From Azospirillum oryzae (GTDB lineage Bacteria > Pseudomonadota > Alphaproteobacteria > Azospirillales > Azospirillaceae): DNA of 64,000 nt. Positions within the stretch are counted from its first letter, which is position 1, and the number at the start of each line of letters is the position of its first letter. The notes under the pieces were generated by a model that worked only from the letters and a program-made list of their open reading frames with translations, had not been told where the DNA came from and did no database searches. Below are positions 32,933 to 41,739 of this stretch, piece by piece. The stretch spans positions 248,001 through 312,000 of the forward strand of contig NZ_FXAK01000010.1 of NCBI RefSeq assembly GCF_900177515.1, written 5' to 3'. The position numbers and the translations under genes are program-made.

Positions 32933-33502
32933 ATGGACGAGCGAAACATGACCATCCATCAGATGTACGACCTCAGCACGGACGTCCTTCCGCAGGGCAG
33001 CCCCGGACTGGACCTCTACGCTGCGGCGAAGCACCATTTCGTCTCTTTCCACGGGTTCAAGAATCTGGGCTTCGGTTATGAGTCGTGCAACGCCGCCGTC
33101 GCGGTGAAGAAGACCGCCTTCCTGCCGACCTATGCCGATTTCTCCGTCTGCTTCGGCTCGTCGCGCCTGCATGCCGGCCTCGATCCGGTCTTCAACGAGA
33201 TGTCCGACGACATCAATCCGAACAATCCCTTCGCGTCGTCGCAGAGGGAACAGCATGCGGAACAGACCGCGATCCTGATCGGCAAGAGCCAATACGGGCT
33301 GTGGACCGACGGAAACGGGCGTTGCCACGTCTACGTCGATTACAGCCCCTGCGACAATTGCGAACCCTGGCTGAGGAACCGGCCGGAAAACTGGGTCGTC
33401 TACTACCGGGTTCCCCTGAACAGTTCGAGCACGATGGTCAAGGAACGCAAGGACACGCACAAGACCCAGTTCGGACAGTTCTTCGGCACCAAGTTCAAAT
33501 AG
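32933..33502 (+). CDS. Orphan deaminase-fold protein
   Basis: 189 residues from ATG 32933; an in-frame ATG at 32948 with GACGAG upstream is an alternative. It carries the two zinc motifs of the cytidine-deaminase-like superfamily: HAE at residues 108-110 (in QREQHAEQTAILIGK) and PC-x2-C with Cys140 and Cys143 (VYVDYSPCDNCEPWL), each in the expected helix and strand-loop context. The Glu would be the proton shuttle. The first 100 residues match no family I know. It is not a CDA, TadA or ComEB by surrounding sequence. Superfamily members deaminate free bases, nucleotides or nucleic acid, or act as toxins. Base composition is visibly lower in GC than its neighbours, hinting at transfer. No partner gene is coupled to it. 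Confidence 0.75.
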   Translation: MDERNMTIHQMYDLSTDVLPQGSPGLDLYAAAKHHFVSFHGFKNLGFGYESCNAAVAVKKTAFLPTYADFSVCFGSSRLHAGLDPVFNEMSDDINPNNPFASSQREQHAEQTAILIGKSQYGLWTDGNGRCHVYVDYSPCDNCEPWLRNRPENWVVYYRVPLNSSSTMVKERKDTHKTQFGQFFGTKFK

Positions 33503-33508
33503 GCTGCC

Positions 33509-36500
33509 TTACAGCTCCGCCACCTCCACCACGCCCGGCACCGCCTTCAGGGCGGAGCGGCTTTGCGCGGTGATGGTGTAGCTGCCGGGCAGCTCGATCT
33601 CGATCTCCTTCAGCGGATCGACCTCCACCAGCACGTTGATGCGGCTCTTGCCGCGCGACAGCCGGTCGAGCGTGGCGCGCAGATGCTCGATCGGGCCGGG
33701 GTCGCGCAGCACCACGCGCAGGCCTGCGCTGACCGAGGCGACGGCCTCCTCCAGCGGCTTGATCTCCTGGCAGGTCAGCCGGACCTCCTCGCCGTTCAGC
33801 TGGGCGTCCACCGTCATCAGCACCGGGCGGCCGGGCTCCAGCAGGTCACGGTTGGCGGCCAGCACCTCGGAGAACAGCGTCACCTCATAGCCGCCGGTGG
33901 CGTCCGACAGCTCGACGAAGGCGAAGCGGTTGCCGGATTTGGCGGTCTTCTCCTTCTTCGAGACGACGATGCCCGCCATCTTGTAGCGGGTGGAGCCGCC
34001 CTTCGCGATTGCCGTCTGGAGTTCGGCCGAGCGCACCACCTTCATGCGGCCGAGCGGGCCGGAATAGGCGTCCAGCGGGTGGGCCGACAGGTAGAAGCCG
34101 ATGGCGCCGAACTCGTGCTTCAGCTTTTCCAGCGGTTCCCAATCCTTGACCTTGGGCAGGTCGGGTTCGGGCAGGCCGCCGCCACCGCCGCCGAAGAGAT
34201 TGCCGATGCCGCTGTCGCGCTCCGCCGCCTCCGCCTGGGCGTAGCGGATGATGGTCTCCAGCGCGGCATGGACCTGGGCGCGGTTGGGGTTCAGCCCGTC
34301 GAAGGCGCCGGCGCAGGCTAGATTCTCAAGCTGGCGCTTGTTGATGGTCTTCAAATCCAGGCGGCGGGCGAAGTCGAACAGGCTCTTGAACGGGCCGTTC
34401 TTCCGCCGCTCCTCCACCACCGCCCGCATGGCGGGCAGGCCGACGCCCTTGACGGCGGCGAGCGCATAGCGCACCGCCTTGGTGCCGTCGGCCAGCTGCT
34501 CCACCCCGAAAATGGAGTCGGATTTGTTGATGTCCGGCGTCAGCAGCTTGATGCGCAGCCGGGCCAGCTCCTGCCGGAAGACGTTCAGCTTGTCGGTGTT
34601 GCCGAGGTCGAGCGTCATCGACGCCGCCATGAATTCCACCGGGTGGTTCGCCTTGAGATAGGCGGTGTGGTAGGCGACCAGGGCATAGGCGGCGGCGTGG
34701 GACTTGTTGAAGCCGTAGCCGGCGAACTTCATGACCTGATCGAAGATCATGCTGGCCAGATCGGCCTTGACGCCGCGCGCCTCCGCGCCGTCGCAGAAGA
34801 TCTTGCGCTGGTTGTCCATCTCCTCCTTGATCTTCTTGCCCATGGCGCGGCGCAGAAGATCGGCGCCGCCCAGCGAATAGCCGGACAGCACCTGGGCGAT
34901 CTGCATGACCTGTTCCTGATAGATCATGATCCCGAAGGTCTCCTTCAGGATGCCTTCCAGGCTGTCATGCATGTAGTCGGCTTTTTCCTCGCCGTTCTTC
35001 ACCCGGATGTATTTCGGGATGTTGTCCATCGGGCCGGGACGGTAGAGCGACACCAGCGCGATGATGTCCTCCAGCCGGTTCGGCTTCAGCCGGCGCAGAA
35101 CGTCGCGCATGCCCGAGCTTTCCAGCTGGAACACGCCGGTCGCCTCGGCGCGGCTGAGCAGCTGGTAGCTCTTCTCGTCGTCCAGCGGGACGGTGGTCAG
35201 GTCCGGCTTCTCGGGGATCAGGTCGACCGCGGTCTTCAGCACGGTCAGCGTCTTCAATCCCAGGAAGTCGAACTTCACCAGACCGGCCTGTTCGACATAC
35301 TTCATGTTGAACTGGGTGACCGGCATGTCGGAGCGCGGATCTCGGTAGAGCGGCACCAGCTCCTGCAACGGCCGGTCGCCGATCACCACGCCGGCGGCGT
35401 GGGTCGAGGCGTGGCGGTAGAGACCCTCCAGCTTCAATGCGATGTCGATCAGGTGGCGCACGGTGTCGTCGCCGTCGCGCGCCTGCCGCAGCATCTCCTC
35501 GCTGTCCAGCGCCTGCTGCAAGGTCACCGGATTGGCCGGGTTGTTCGGCACCATCTTGCAGATCTTGTCGACCTGCCCGTAGGGCATCTGCAACACGCGG
35601 CCGACGTCGCGCAGAACGGCGCGGGCCTGCAGCTTACCGAAGGTGATGATCTGGGCGACGCGGTCGTAGCCGTACTTGTTCTGGACGTAGCGGATGACCT
35701 CTTCGCGGCGGTCCTGGCAGAAGTCGATGTCGAAGTCGGGCATCGACACGCGTTCGGGGTTCAGGAAGCGCTCGAACAGCAGGCCGAAGCGCAGCGGGTC
35801 CAGATCGGTGATGGTCAGCGCCCAGGCGACGACGGAGCCGGCGCCCGAGCCGCGGCCCGGACCAACGGGAATGTCGTGGTTCTTCGCCCATTTGATGAAG
35901 TCCGACACGATCAGGAAGTAGCCGGGGAACTTCATCTTGACGATGACGTCCAGCTCGAACTCCAGCCGCTCGAAATAGGTCTTGCGGGTTTCCTTGCGCT
36001 GTTCCGGCGTCATGTCGGGGGTGAAGACGACCTTCTCCAGCCGCATCTCCAGGCCGGCGCGCGACTGGGCGCGCAGCTCGTCATCCTCGGTGCGGCCGCC
36101 TTCGCAGGCGAAGGGCGGCAAGATCGGCTTGATCGGCTTCAGCAGGAAGGAGCAGCGCCGGGCGATGGCCACCGTGTTGTCCACCGCCTCCGGCAAATCG
36201 GCGAACAGCAGCCGCATCTCCTCCGCCGACTTGAAGCGGTGGTCGGGGGTCAGGCGGCGGCGGTCCTCCTGGCTGAGATAGGCGCCCTCGGCGATGCAGA
36301 GCAGCGCGTCGTGCGCCTCGTACATGTCCTCGGTGGCGAAATAGCAGTCGTTGGTGGCGACCAGCGGCAGGTCGTGGGCGTAGGCGAGGTCGATCAGCGC
36401 CGGCTCGACGGCGTTCTCCACCGTGGCGAAATGGCCGCGCCCGCCCTCGTGCCGCTGCAGCTCGACATAGAGGCGGCCGGGGAACAGGCGCTTCAGACGT

Positions 36501-37000
36501 TCCAGCACGTCGAGCGCCAGATCCTTCTGCCCCTCGTGCAGCAGCCGGCCGATGGAGCCGCCGGGGCCGCCGGTCAGCGCGATCAGCCCGGCGGACCGGC
36601 CTTCCAGCGCGTCGAGCGTCACCTGCGGGCCGGCCAGCGGGTCCGACTCCAGGAAGGCCTTGGACACCAGCGCCGTCAGGTTGCGGTAGCCCTCCTCGTT
36701 CTGGCAGAGCAGGACGAGCTGGTCGGGGGTGGCCGCCGCCTTGCCGGGCAGGCCCGGTTTCGTCTGGGCCGGGCCGATGCGGGTGATGCCCAGCACGGTG
36801 CCGATGATCGGCTGAACGCCGGCATCGGATGCCGCCAGCGCGAATTCCAGCGCGCCGAACAGGTTGCCGGTGTCGGTGACGGCGACGGCCGGCATCTGCT
36901 GTTTCAGGCAGAGCTTGACCAGCTCCTTCACCTTGATCGCACCTTCCGACAGCGAATAGGCGGAATGGACGCGCAGGTGGATGAAGTCGGCGTGGGGCAT
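33509..37000 (-). CDS. dnaE: DNA polymerase III alpha subunit
   Basis: 1163 residues, the standard replicative DnaE length. The PHP domain starts PHADFIHLRVHSAYSLSEGA; the catalytic Asp residues are in RVSMPDFDIDFCQDRREEVI; GPGRGSGAGSVVAWALTITD and YRPGPMDNIPKYI are family landmarks; FAGYGFNKSHAAAYALVAY is highly conserved. The C-terminal half includes the HhH, clamp-binding and OB-fold regions (IVVSKKEKTAKSGNRFAFVE). The ATG at 37000 gives the canonical start; the frame stays open upstream without coding character. DnaE-type (not ImuC/DnaE2) is supported by length and PHP. It converges with the deaminase-like gene at 6 bases. Confidence 0.96.
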   Translation of the reverse strand: MPHADFIHLRVHSAYSLSEGAIKVKELVKLCLKQQMPAVAVTDTGNLFGALEFALAASDAGVQPIIGTVLGITRIGPAQTKPGLPGKAAATPDQLVLLCQNEEGYRNLTALVSKAFLESDPLAGPQVTLDALEGRSAGLIALTGGPGGSIGRLLHEGQKDLALDVLERLKRLFPGRLYVELQRHEGGRGHFATVENAVEPALIDLAYAHDLPLVATNDCYFATEDMYEAHDALLCIAEGAYLSQEDRRRLTPDHRFKSAEEMRLLFADLPEAVDNTVAIARRCSFLLKPIKPILPPFACEGGRTEDDELRAQSRAGLEMRLEKVVFTPDMTPEQRKETRKTYFERLEFELDVIVKMKFPGYFLIVSDFIKWAKNHDIPVGPGRGSGAGSVVAWALTITDLDPLRFGLLFERFLNPERVSMPDFDIDFCQDRREEVIRYVQNKYGYDRVAQIITFGKLQARAVLRDVGRVLQMPYGQVDKICKMVPNNPANPVTLQQALDSEEMLRQARDGDDTVRHLIDIALKLEGLYRHASTHAAGVVIGDRPLQELVPLYRDPRSDMPVTQFNMKYVEQAGLVKFDFLGLKTLTVLKTAVDLIPEKPDLTTVPLDDEKSYQLLSRAEATGVFQLESSGMRDVLRRLKPNRLEDIIALVSLYRPGPMDNIPKYIRVKNGEEKADYMHDSLEGILKETFGIMIYQEQVMQIAQVLSGYSLGGADLLRRAMGKKIKEEMDNQRKIFCDGAEARGVKADLASMIFDQVMKFAGYGFNKSHAAAYALVAYHTAYLKANHPVEFMAASMTLDLGNTDKLNVFRQELARLRIKLLTPDINKSDSIFGVEQLADGTKAVRYALAAVKGVGLPAMRAVVEERRKNGPFKSLFDFARRLDLKTINKRQLENLACAGAFDGLNPNRAQVHAALETIIRYAQAEAAERDSGIGNLFGGGGGGLPEPDLPKVKDWEPLEKLKHEFGAIGFYLSAHPLDAYSGPLGRMKVVRSAELQTAIAKGGSTRYKMAGIVVSKKEKTAKSGNRFAFVELSDATGGYEVTLFSEVLAANRDLLEPGRPVLMTVDAQLNGEEVRLTCQEIKPLEEAVASVSAGLRVVLRDPGPIEHLRATLDRLSRGKSRINVLVEVDPLKEIEIELPGSYTITAQSRSALKAVPGVVEVAEL

Positions 37001-37136
37001 GGCAACCGGGGGCTTGCTGCGAGAAGGGCCCCCGGTTCTAGCACAGGCCGGACGCTTCCCGCGACGGTCGCGCGGACGTATGCGAACGTGGTATGGAAGT
37101 CGCCGCATCATGACCAGGGATGGGGAGGACGCCGCG

Positions 37137-37778
37137 ATGGATCGGCAGCACCTTGCACCCGTCGCCCGACTGCGGCCGGCCTTCAGGGACCGCCGCGCCG
37201 TCCGGGCGGCGACGCCATTCGCCCTGCTGGCCGGTTTGGCGCTGGCGCTTTCCGCCTGCGAGACCGTGCCGCCGCCGCCGTCCGCGCCTCCCCCCGTGGC
37301 CGGGCTGGAGGACGGGCCGGCCAAGCCCTTCAGCTCGGGCAAGGGCTGGACCGTCACCATCCACTCGCCGCCAAGCGGCAAGCGCTTCTGCGTCGCCGAG
37401 CGCGGGATCCCGGTCGGGCAGAACGCCGCGCCGCGCCTGACCTTCCGCACCGCCTCGGTCGAATCGGGCTTCATCCTGTCGGGCTTCACCCCGTCGGACA
37501 GCGGGGCGGTGGTGAAGCCCGGCGAACGCTACGACCTGACCGTCAGCGCCGACATGGGACCGCGCCTGTCGCTGAGCGCCCGCGGCCTGCCAAACGGCAG
37601 CCTCTATGTCGCCGTGCCGACCAAGGGCTTCCTGGAGGAGATGGAGCCGCTGGCCCGCGCCCACCGCGTCAGCTTCCGCAGCAGCGGGCTGGGGGAACTC
37701 GGCACGATGCTGCTGGGGGGATCGTCCTGGGCGATCAACGCGTCGGACGAATGCCGGATCCTGCACGCCGATCCGTGA
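37137..37778 (+). CDS. Putative lipoprotein of unknown function
   Basis: 213 residues from ATG 37137, preceded by GGGGAGG. The N-terminus has a basic leader, a hydrophobic helix (FALLAGLALALS) and a lipobox LSAC, so lipidation of that Cys is likely. A Pro-rich linker follows (VPPPPSAPPPVAG), then a beta-rich globular part (WTVTIHSPPSGKRFCVAERG, VVKPGERYDLTVSADMGPRL, ASDECRILHADP) with two Cys that may form a disulfide. I recognise no family. It is divergent from dnaE and lies about 100 bases before an exporter gene. Confidence 0.75.
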   Translation: MDRQHLAPVARLRPAFRDRRAVRAATPFALLAGLALALSACETVPPPPSAPPPVAGLEDGPAKPFSSGKGWTVTIHSPPSGKRFCVAERGIPVGQNAAPRLTFRTASVESGFILSGFTPSDSGAVVKPGERYDLTVSADMGPRLSLSARGLPNGSLYVAVPTKGFLEEMEPLARAHRVSFRSSGLGELGTMLLGGSSWAINASDECRILHADP

Positions 37779-37874
37779 CGCCTGCCCCTGGTTGCGGGGC
37801 GCAGGTCAGCCACGCGGCAAGCGCGCCCCGCCGCCGATTGACCGCCGCCGCGGCGCCCGTTTAGCCTCCCCATC

Positions 37875-38756
37875 ATGCGTGCTTCCCACATCCTGCTCGC
37901 CGTGGCGGTCGCCGCCGTCTGGGGCTTCAACTTCGTCGCGATCAAGGTCGGATTGCGCGATTTCCCGCCTCTGCTCTTCTCCTGCCTGCGCTTCGCGCTG
38001 GCGGCGCTGCCGGTGGTGGTGCTGGGCTGGGGCAAGGGGCCGCCGGTGCCTTGGCGCTTCGTGATCGGCATCGGCGTGATGCTGGGGGTGGTGAAGTTCC
38101 CGCTGCTGTTCCTGGGCATCGACGTCGGCATGCCGGCGGGGCTGGCCTCGCTGGTGTTGCAGGCGCAGGCCTTCTTCACCGCCATCTTCGCCGCCTTCGC
38201 GCTGGGCGACCGGCCGGGGCCGCGGCAGATCGGCGGCATGGTGGTCGCCTTCGCCGGCGTCGGGCTGATCGCGCTCGAGATGCCGGCGGGCGACTCGCTG
38301 CTCGGCCTCGGGCTGACGCTGGCGGCGGCGGCGGCCTGGGGCGTGTCGAACATCGTGATGAAGCAGGCCAAGGCGCCCGACCTGTTCAGCCTGATGGTCT
38401 GGGTCAGCCTGATCCCGCCCTTGCCGCTGCTGGCGATGTCGCTGGCGCTGGAGGGGCCGGAGCGCATCATCCACGCCTTCACCACGCTGACGCCGGTCGG
38501 GGTCGGTTCGCTGGTCTACATCGCGGCGGCGGCGACGCTGTTCGGCTTCGCCGCCTGGGGCTTCCTGATGCGGCATTACCCGGCCAGCCTGGTCGCCCCC
38601 TTCTCGCTGCTGGTGCCGATCTTCGGCATGAGTTCCAGCGCGCTGCTGCTGGGAGAGACCTTCACCGCGGTGAAGCTGGCCGGCGGGCTGCTGGTCTTCG
38701 CCGGGCTGGCGCTGTCGGTGCTGAAGCTGCCCGCCCCGGTGCGGGTGCGGGCCTGA
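37875..38756 (+). CDS. EamA/DMT family exporter
   Basis: 293 residues, ten hydrophobic helices in two EamA repeats. The start HILLAVAVAAVWGFNFVAIK is close to the E. coli EamA (YdeD) O-acetylserine/cysteine exporter; other repeats of the pattern are GMPAGLASLVLQAQAFFTAI and YPASLVAPFSLLVPIFGMSS. Export of amino acids or related metabolites is likely, but the substrate is not determined. It follows the lipoprotein gene by about 96 bases and may share its promoter. Confidence 0.88.
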   Translation: MRASHILLAVAVAAVWGFNFVAIKVGLRDFPPLLFSCLRFALAALPVVVLGWGKGPPVPWRFVIGIGVMLGVVKFPLLFLGIDVGMPAGLASLVLQAQAFFTAIFAAFALGDRPGPRQIGGMVVAFAGVGLIALEMPAGDSLLGLGLTLAAAAAWGVSNIVMKQAKAPDLFSLMVWVSLIPPLPLLAMSLALEGPERIIHAFTTLTPVGVGSLVYIAAAATLFGFAAWGFLMRHYPASLVAPFSLLVPIFGMSSSALLLGETFTAVKLAGGLLVFAGLALSVLKLPAPVRVRA

Positions 38757-38819
38757 CGGGTTGCCGAAGGGACGAAATCGTCAAGGTCCTATTAACCTTG
38801 GTATGCTTGACGCGGCGTT

Positions 38820-41138
38820 ATGGCGTCCGGATCATTCCGGTCGATCAGTGCGTCACTAAACCATAGGCAAGCTTTGATCTCTCCCGAAAGGACCGCGCAG
38901 CCGGCCAGTCGCCCGCCAGGTGGCACACCGGTTCCGCCGTCCTACCATTGGCTGGCCCATCTGCGCGCCAGCCGGCCGTTGCGCATCCTGCTGCTGATCG
39001 GCGGGCTGTCGGTCGCCGTGCTGCTGACGGCGACGATCCACTACATCGTCAGCATGCGCGACCGCGAACTGGCGGGAGCGGAGCGTGAGCTGTCCACCCT
39101 GAACCTGTCGCTGGCGGAACAGACGGGCAGCGCGACGCAGAGCGTCGATCTGGTGCTGACGACCATCATCGAGCAGCTGAAGGCGGACGGCATCGCGACG
39201 CCCGAAGACTATGTCCGCCGGATGGGCGGGCGCGACACCTACCAGATGCTGCGGGCGCGGATCAGCGGACTGCCGCAGCTGGATGCGGTGACGATGATCG
39301 CGGCCGACGGGCACCTGATCAACTTCTCGCGCTATTACCCGATTCCGCCGGTCAACGTGTCCGACCGGGATTATTTCGCCTATCTGCGCGACCACGATAC
39401 CGACGAGCCCTTCATCAGCGAACCTGTGCGCAACCGCGGCAACGGCAGCTGGACCATCTATCTGGCCCGGCGGATCAGCGGCCCGGACGGCGGTTTCGTC
39501 GGGCTGGTGCTGGGCGCCATCGAACTGAGCTATTTCGAGCGGATCTACAAGGCGCTGCAGCCGGATGCCGACGGCAGCATCAGCCTGTGGCGGCGCGACG
39601 GCATCCTGCTGGCCCGCTATCCGATGCTGCCGGACATCGGCCGGCCGCTGGGCCATGGCCAGTTCCTGAAGGTGCTGGAGCATGCGAAGTCCGGCGTCTT
39701 CCTGTCCGCCAAGGGGCTGAACGACGGCGCCCGTCTGGTGGCGACGCGGGCGCTGGCCGACTATCCGCTGGTCGTCAACGTCACCCGCAGGCTGGACGCG
39801 GTGCTGAGCGAGTGGCGCATCCAGGCCTGGACCATCGGTGCCGCCGGCGCCGCCGGGATCGCCGCGCTGCTGCTGTCGCTGTGGGCGCTGGCCCGCCAGT
39901 TCAGCGCCTACGAGGCGGCGGCCTGGGCGATGGACGCCGCCCGCCGCGCGGTGGAGGGGCGGGAGCAGGCCGAGCATGCGCTGCGCCAGAGCCAGAAGAT
40001 GGAGGCGATCGGCCAGCTGACAGGCGGCGTCGCCCATGATTTCAACAACCTGCTGCAGGCCATCGGCATCAACCTGCATGTCATCGGCAGCCGCACCGAC
40101 GACGAGCGCATCGCCGGACCGGCACGGCTGGCCCTGCAGGCGGTGGAGCGCGGGGCGACCCTGACCCAGCATCTGCTGGCCTTCTCGCGCCGGCAGCAGC
40201 TTCGCCCGGTCCCGGTCGACGTCGCGGCGCTGGTGGAGCGGGTCAGCCGCCTGCTCGGCCGCACGCTGGGGCAGCCGGTGCGGATCGTGACGGAAGTCGC
40301 CCCCGACCTGTGGCCGGCGATGATCGACCCGACCCAGCTGGAAATGGCAGTGCTGAACCTGGCGCTGAACGCCCGCGACGCCATGCCCGGCGGCGGCACG
40401 CTGTGGATCCTGGCCGGCAACCGGTCGGTCGGCGCCGGGCTCGTGCCTGGGATGGTGGCCGGTGACTATGTCGTGCTGCGGGTGCGCGACACCGGCACCG
40501 GCATGCCGGCCGAGGTGCAGGCCCGCGCCTTCGAACCCTTCTTCACCACCAAGGAGGTCGGGCGCGGCACCGGGCTGGGCCTCAGCATGGTGCACGGGCT
40601 GGCGACCCAGTCCGGCGGCGGGGTGGAGCTGGACAGCCGGCAGGGGCTGGGCACCACGGTGACGCTCTATCTGCCGCGCGCCGATCAGGAGGCGGATGCG
40701 CCGTCCGCCGGAACCGCCGCGCCGCGGGCGCCGGAGAAGACGGCCGGGGACGCGGCCGGCATCGGGAAGGGCTGCGCCGTCCTGCTGGTGGATGACGAGG
40801 AGCTGGTGCGCAGCGCCACCGCCGGCTATCTGGAACAGGCGGGATTCGCGGTGCGCGAAGCGGCCGACGGGGCGGCGGCCCTCTCGCTGCTCGACCACGG
40901 CTTCCGGCCGGACGTGATCGTCACCGACCACATGATGCCGGGGATGACCGGGCTGGAGATGGCCCGCACCCTGCGTGCCCGGCGCGTCGCCACGCCGATC
41001 CTGATGGTCACCGGCTATGCCGAGGATCTGACCTCCACCGCCGCGGCACAGGAGGTGGACCTGACCGTGCTGTCCAAGCCGATCGAACCGTCCCGGCTGG
41101 TCCGCTCCATCCGCGACATGGCGGCGGTGGAGGGCTGA
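38820..41138 (+). CDS. Hybrid histidine kinase with periplasmic PDC sensor
   Basis: 772 residues. A first helix (ILLLIGGLSVAVLLTATIHY) and a second (IGAAGAAGIAALLLSLWAL, about 340-360) flank a dCache/PDC sensor (MIAADGHLINFSRYYPIPPV, NVSDRDYFAYL, SWTIYLARRISGPDGGFVGL). A HisKA domain has His406 in GQLTGGVAHDFNNLLQAIG, the HWE-unlike GGVAHDFNN type; the HATPase has NLALNARDAMPGGG, VRDTGTGMP and GTGLGLSMVHGLATQSGGG. A C-terminal receiver has Asp703 in VTDHMMPGMTGLE. No output gene is adjacent. Start ATG 38820 lacks a strong ribosome site, and a later start is possible. Confidence 0.9.
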   Translation: MASGSFRSISASLNHRQALISPERTAQPASRPPGGTPVPPSYHWLAHLRASRPLRILLLIGGLSVAVLLTATIHYIVSMRDRELAGAERELSTLNLSLAEQTGSATQSVDLVLTTIIEQLKADGIATPEDYVRRMGGRDTYQMLRARISGLPQLDAVTMIAADGHLINFSRYYPIPPVNVSDRDYFAYLRDHDTDEPFISEPVRNRGNGSWTIYLARRISGPDGGFVGLVLGAIELSYFERIYKALQPDADGSISLWRRDGILLARYPMLPDIGRPLGHGQFLKVLEHAKSGVFLSAKGLNDGARLVATRALADYPLVVNVTRRLDAVLSEWRIQAWTIGAAGAAGIAALLLSLWALARQFSAYEAAAWAMDAARRAVEGREQAEHALRQSQKMEAIGQLTGGVAHDFNNLLQAIGINLHVIGSRTDDERIAGPARLALQAVERGATLTQHLLAFSRRQQLRPVPVDVAALVERVSRLLGRTLGQPVRIVTEVAPDLWPAMIDPTQLEMAVLNLALNARDAMPGGGTLWILAGNRSVGAGLVPGMVAGDYVVLRVRDTGTGMPAEVQARAFEPFFTTKEVGRGTGLGLSMVHGLATQSGGGVELDSRQGLGTTVTLYLPRADQEADAPSAGTAAPRAPEKTAGDAAGIGKGCAVLLVDDEELVRSATAGYLEQAGFAVREAADGAAALSLLDHGFRPDVIVTDHMMPGMTGLEMARTLRARRVATPILMVTGYAEDLTSTAAAQEVDLTVLSKPIEPSRLVRSIRDMAAVEG

Positions 41139-41155
41139 AGGGAACAGGGCCCAAG

Positions 41156-41181
41156 GGAACCTGACGGGGCGTCGCGGCGTT
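41156..41181 (+). promoter_or_regulatory. Sigma-EcfG-type general stress promoter
   Basis: GGAAC (41156-41160), exactly 17 bases, then CGTT (41178-41181) matches the alphaproteobacterial EcfG consensus GGAAC-N16/17-CGTT. It lies 39 bases upstream of the start codon of the DUF2892-type gene, the right distance for a promoter. Confidence 0.6.
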
Positions 41182-41220
41182 GGAAAGGCGATTTCCGTCC
41201 ATTTCAGCCCCGGAGCAGCC

Positions 41221-41544
41221 ATGAACGCCCAATCCACGATCCGCGACGCCTATGACAGCGTGTTCGAAGGCCACACCAACATGGGCATGGGCGAGCGCAT
41301 CGTCTCGACCGGTCTCGGCCTCGCCGTCGCGGCGGGCGGCCTGCGCAAGGGCGCCAGCATCCCCGGCGCCATCATGGGGCTGGTCGGCGCCGCCCTGGTC
41401 GCCCGCGGCATGAGCGGCCATTGCCCGGTCAAGGAACGCCTGTCCGGCCACCAGCATGACCGGCTGGGCCATGACGGCTCCCGCGGAAGTTCCTATGGCG
41501 AGTCGCGCGGTGTCGATCACTCGCGCATGGCGGAGACCTACTGA
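41221..41544 (+). CDS. DUF2892 (YgaP-like transmembrane) protein
   Basis: 107 residues. The core NMGMGERIVSTGLGLAVAAG, then a glycine-rich pair of helices (ASIPGAIMGLVGAALVARGM) and SGHCPVKERL are the DUF2892/YgaP transmembrane-domain signature. The C-terminal 35 residues are polar and His/Ser/Gly-rich (HQHDRLGHDGSRGSSYGES). GGAG lies a few bases before the ATG. A sigma-EcfG promoter upstream suggests induction in the general stress response, so it may be a stress-related inner-membrane protein. The molecular function is unknown. Confidence 0.88.
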   Translation: MNAQSTIRDAYDSVFEGHTNMGMGERIVSTGLGLAVAAGGLRKGASIPGAIMGLVGAALVARGMSGHCPVKERLSGHQHDRLGHDGSRGSSYGESRGVDHSRMAETY

Positions 41545-41581
41545 CCGGCGGCACGCCGGATCGGATCCGTTCACCGTCTGT

Positions 41582-41604
41582 CGCATTCCATTCACGGGAA
41601 TGCG
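41582..41604 (+). terminator. 8-bp hairpin after the DUF2892 gene
   Basis: CGCATTCC (41582-41589), 7-base loop, GGAATGCG (41597-41604), 38 bases after the stop codon. There is no T-run; it could alternatively be an operator upstream of ggt. Confidence 0.4.
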
Positions 41605-41739
41605 TGACGCCATTAACCCTGATGGTGAATTGTTGGGCAGACCAGCGACGGGGTGAAGACCGGGGAAGGCGGGTGTGACATCCTGCCTTACCCCGGGCTG
41701 CGGCCCCCGACCTGACGTCCCGCTCAGGAGATTCACCGC

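Noticed and set aside
34643..37864. A 1073-codon open frame on the plus strand opposite dnaE
   Set aside because: It is the antisense shadow of dnaE; the translation is His/Gln/Leu-rich low-complexity text without domains, as expected in high-GC DNA.
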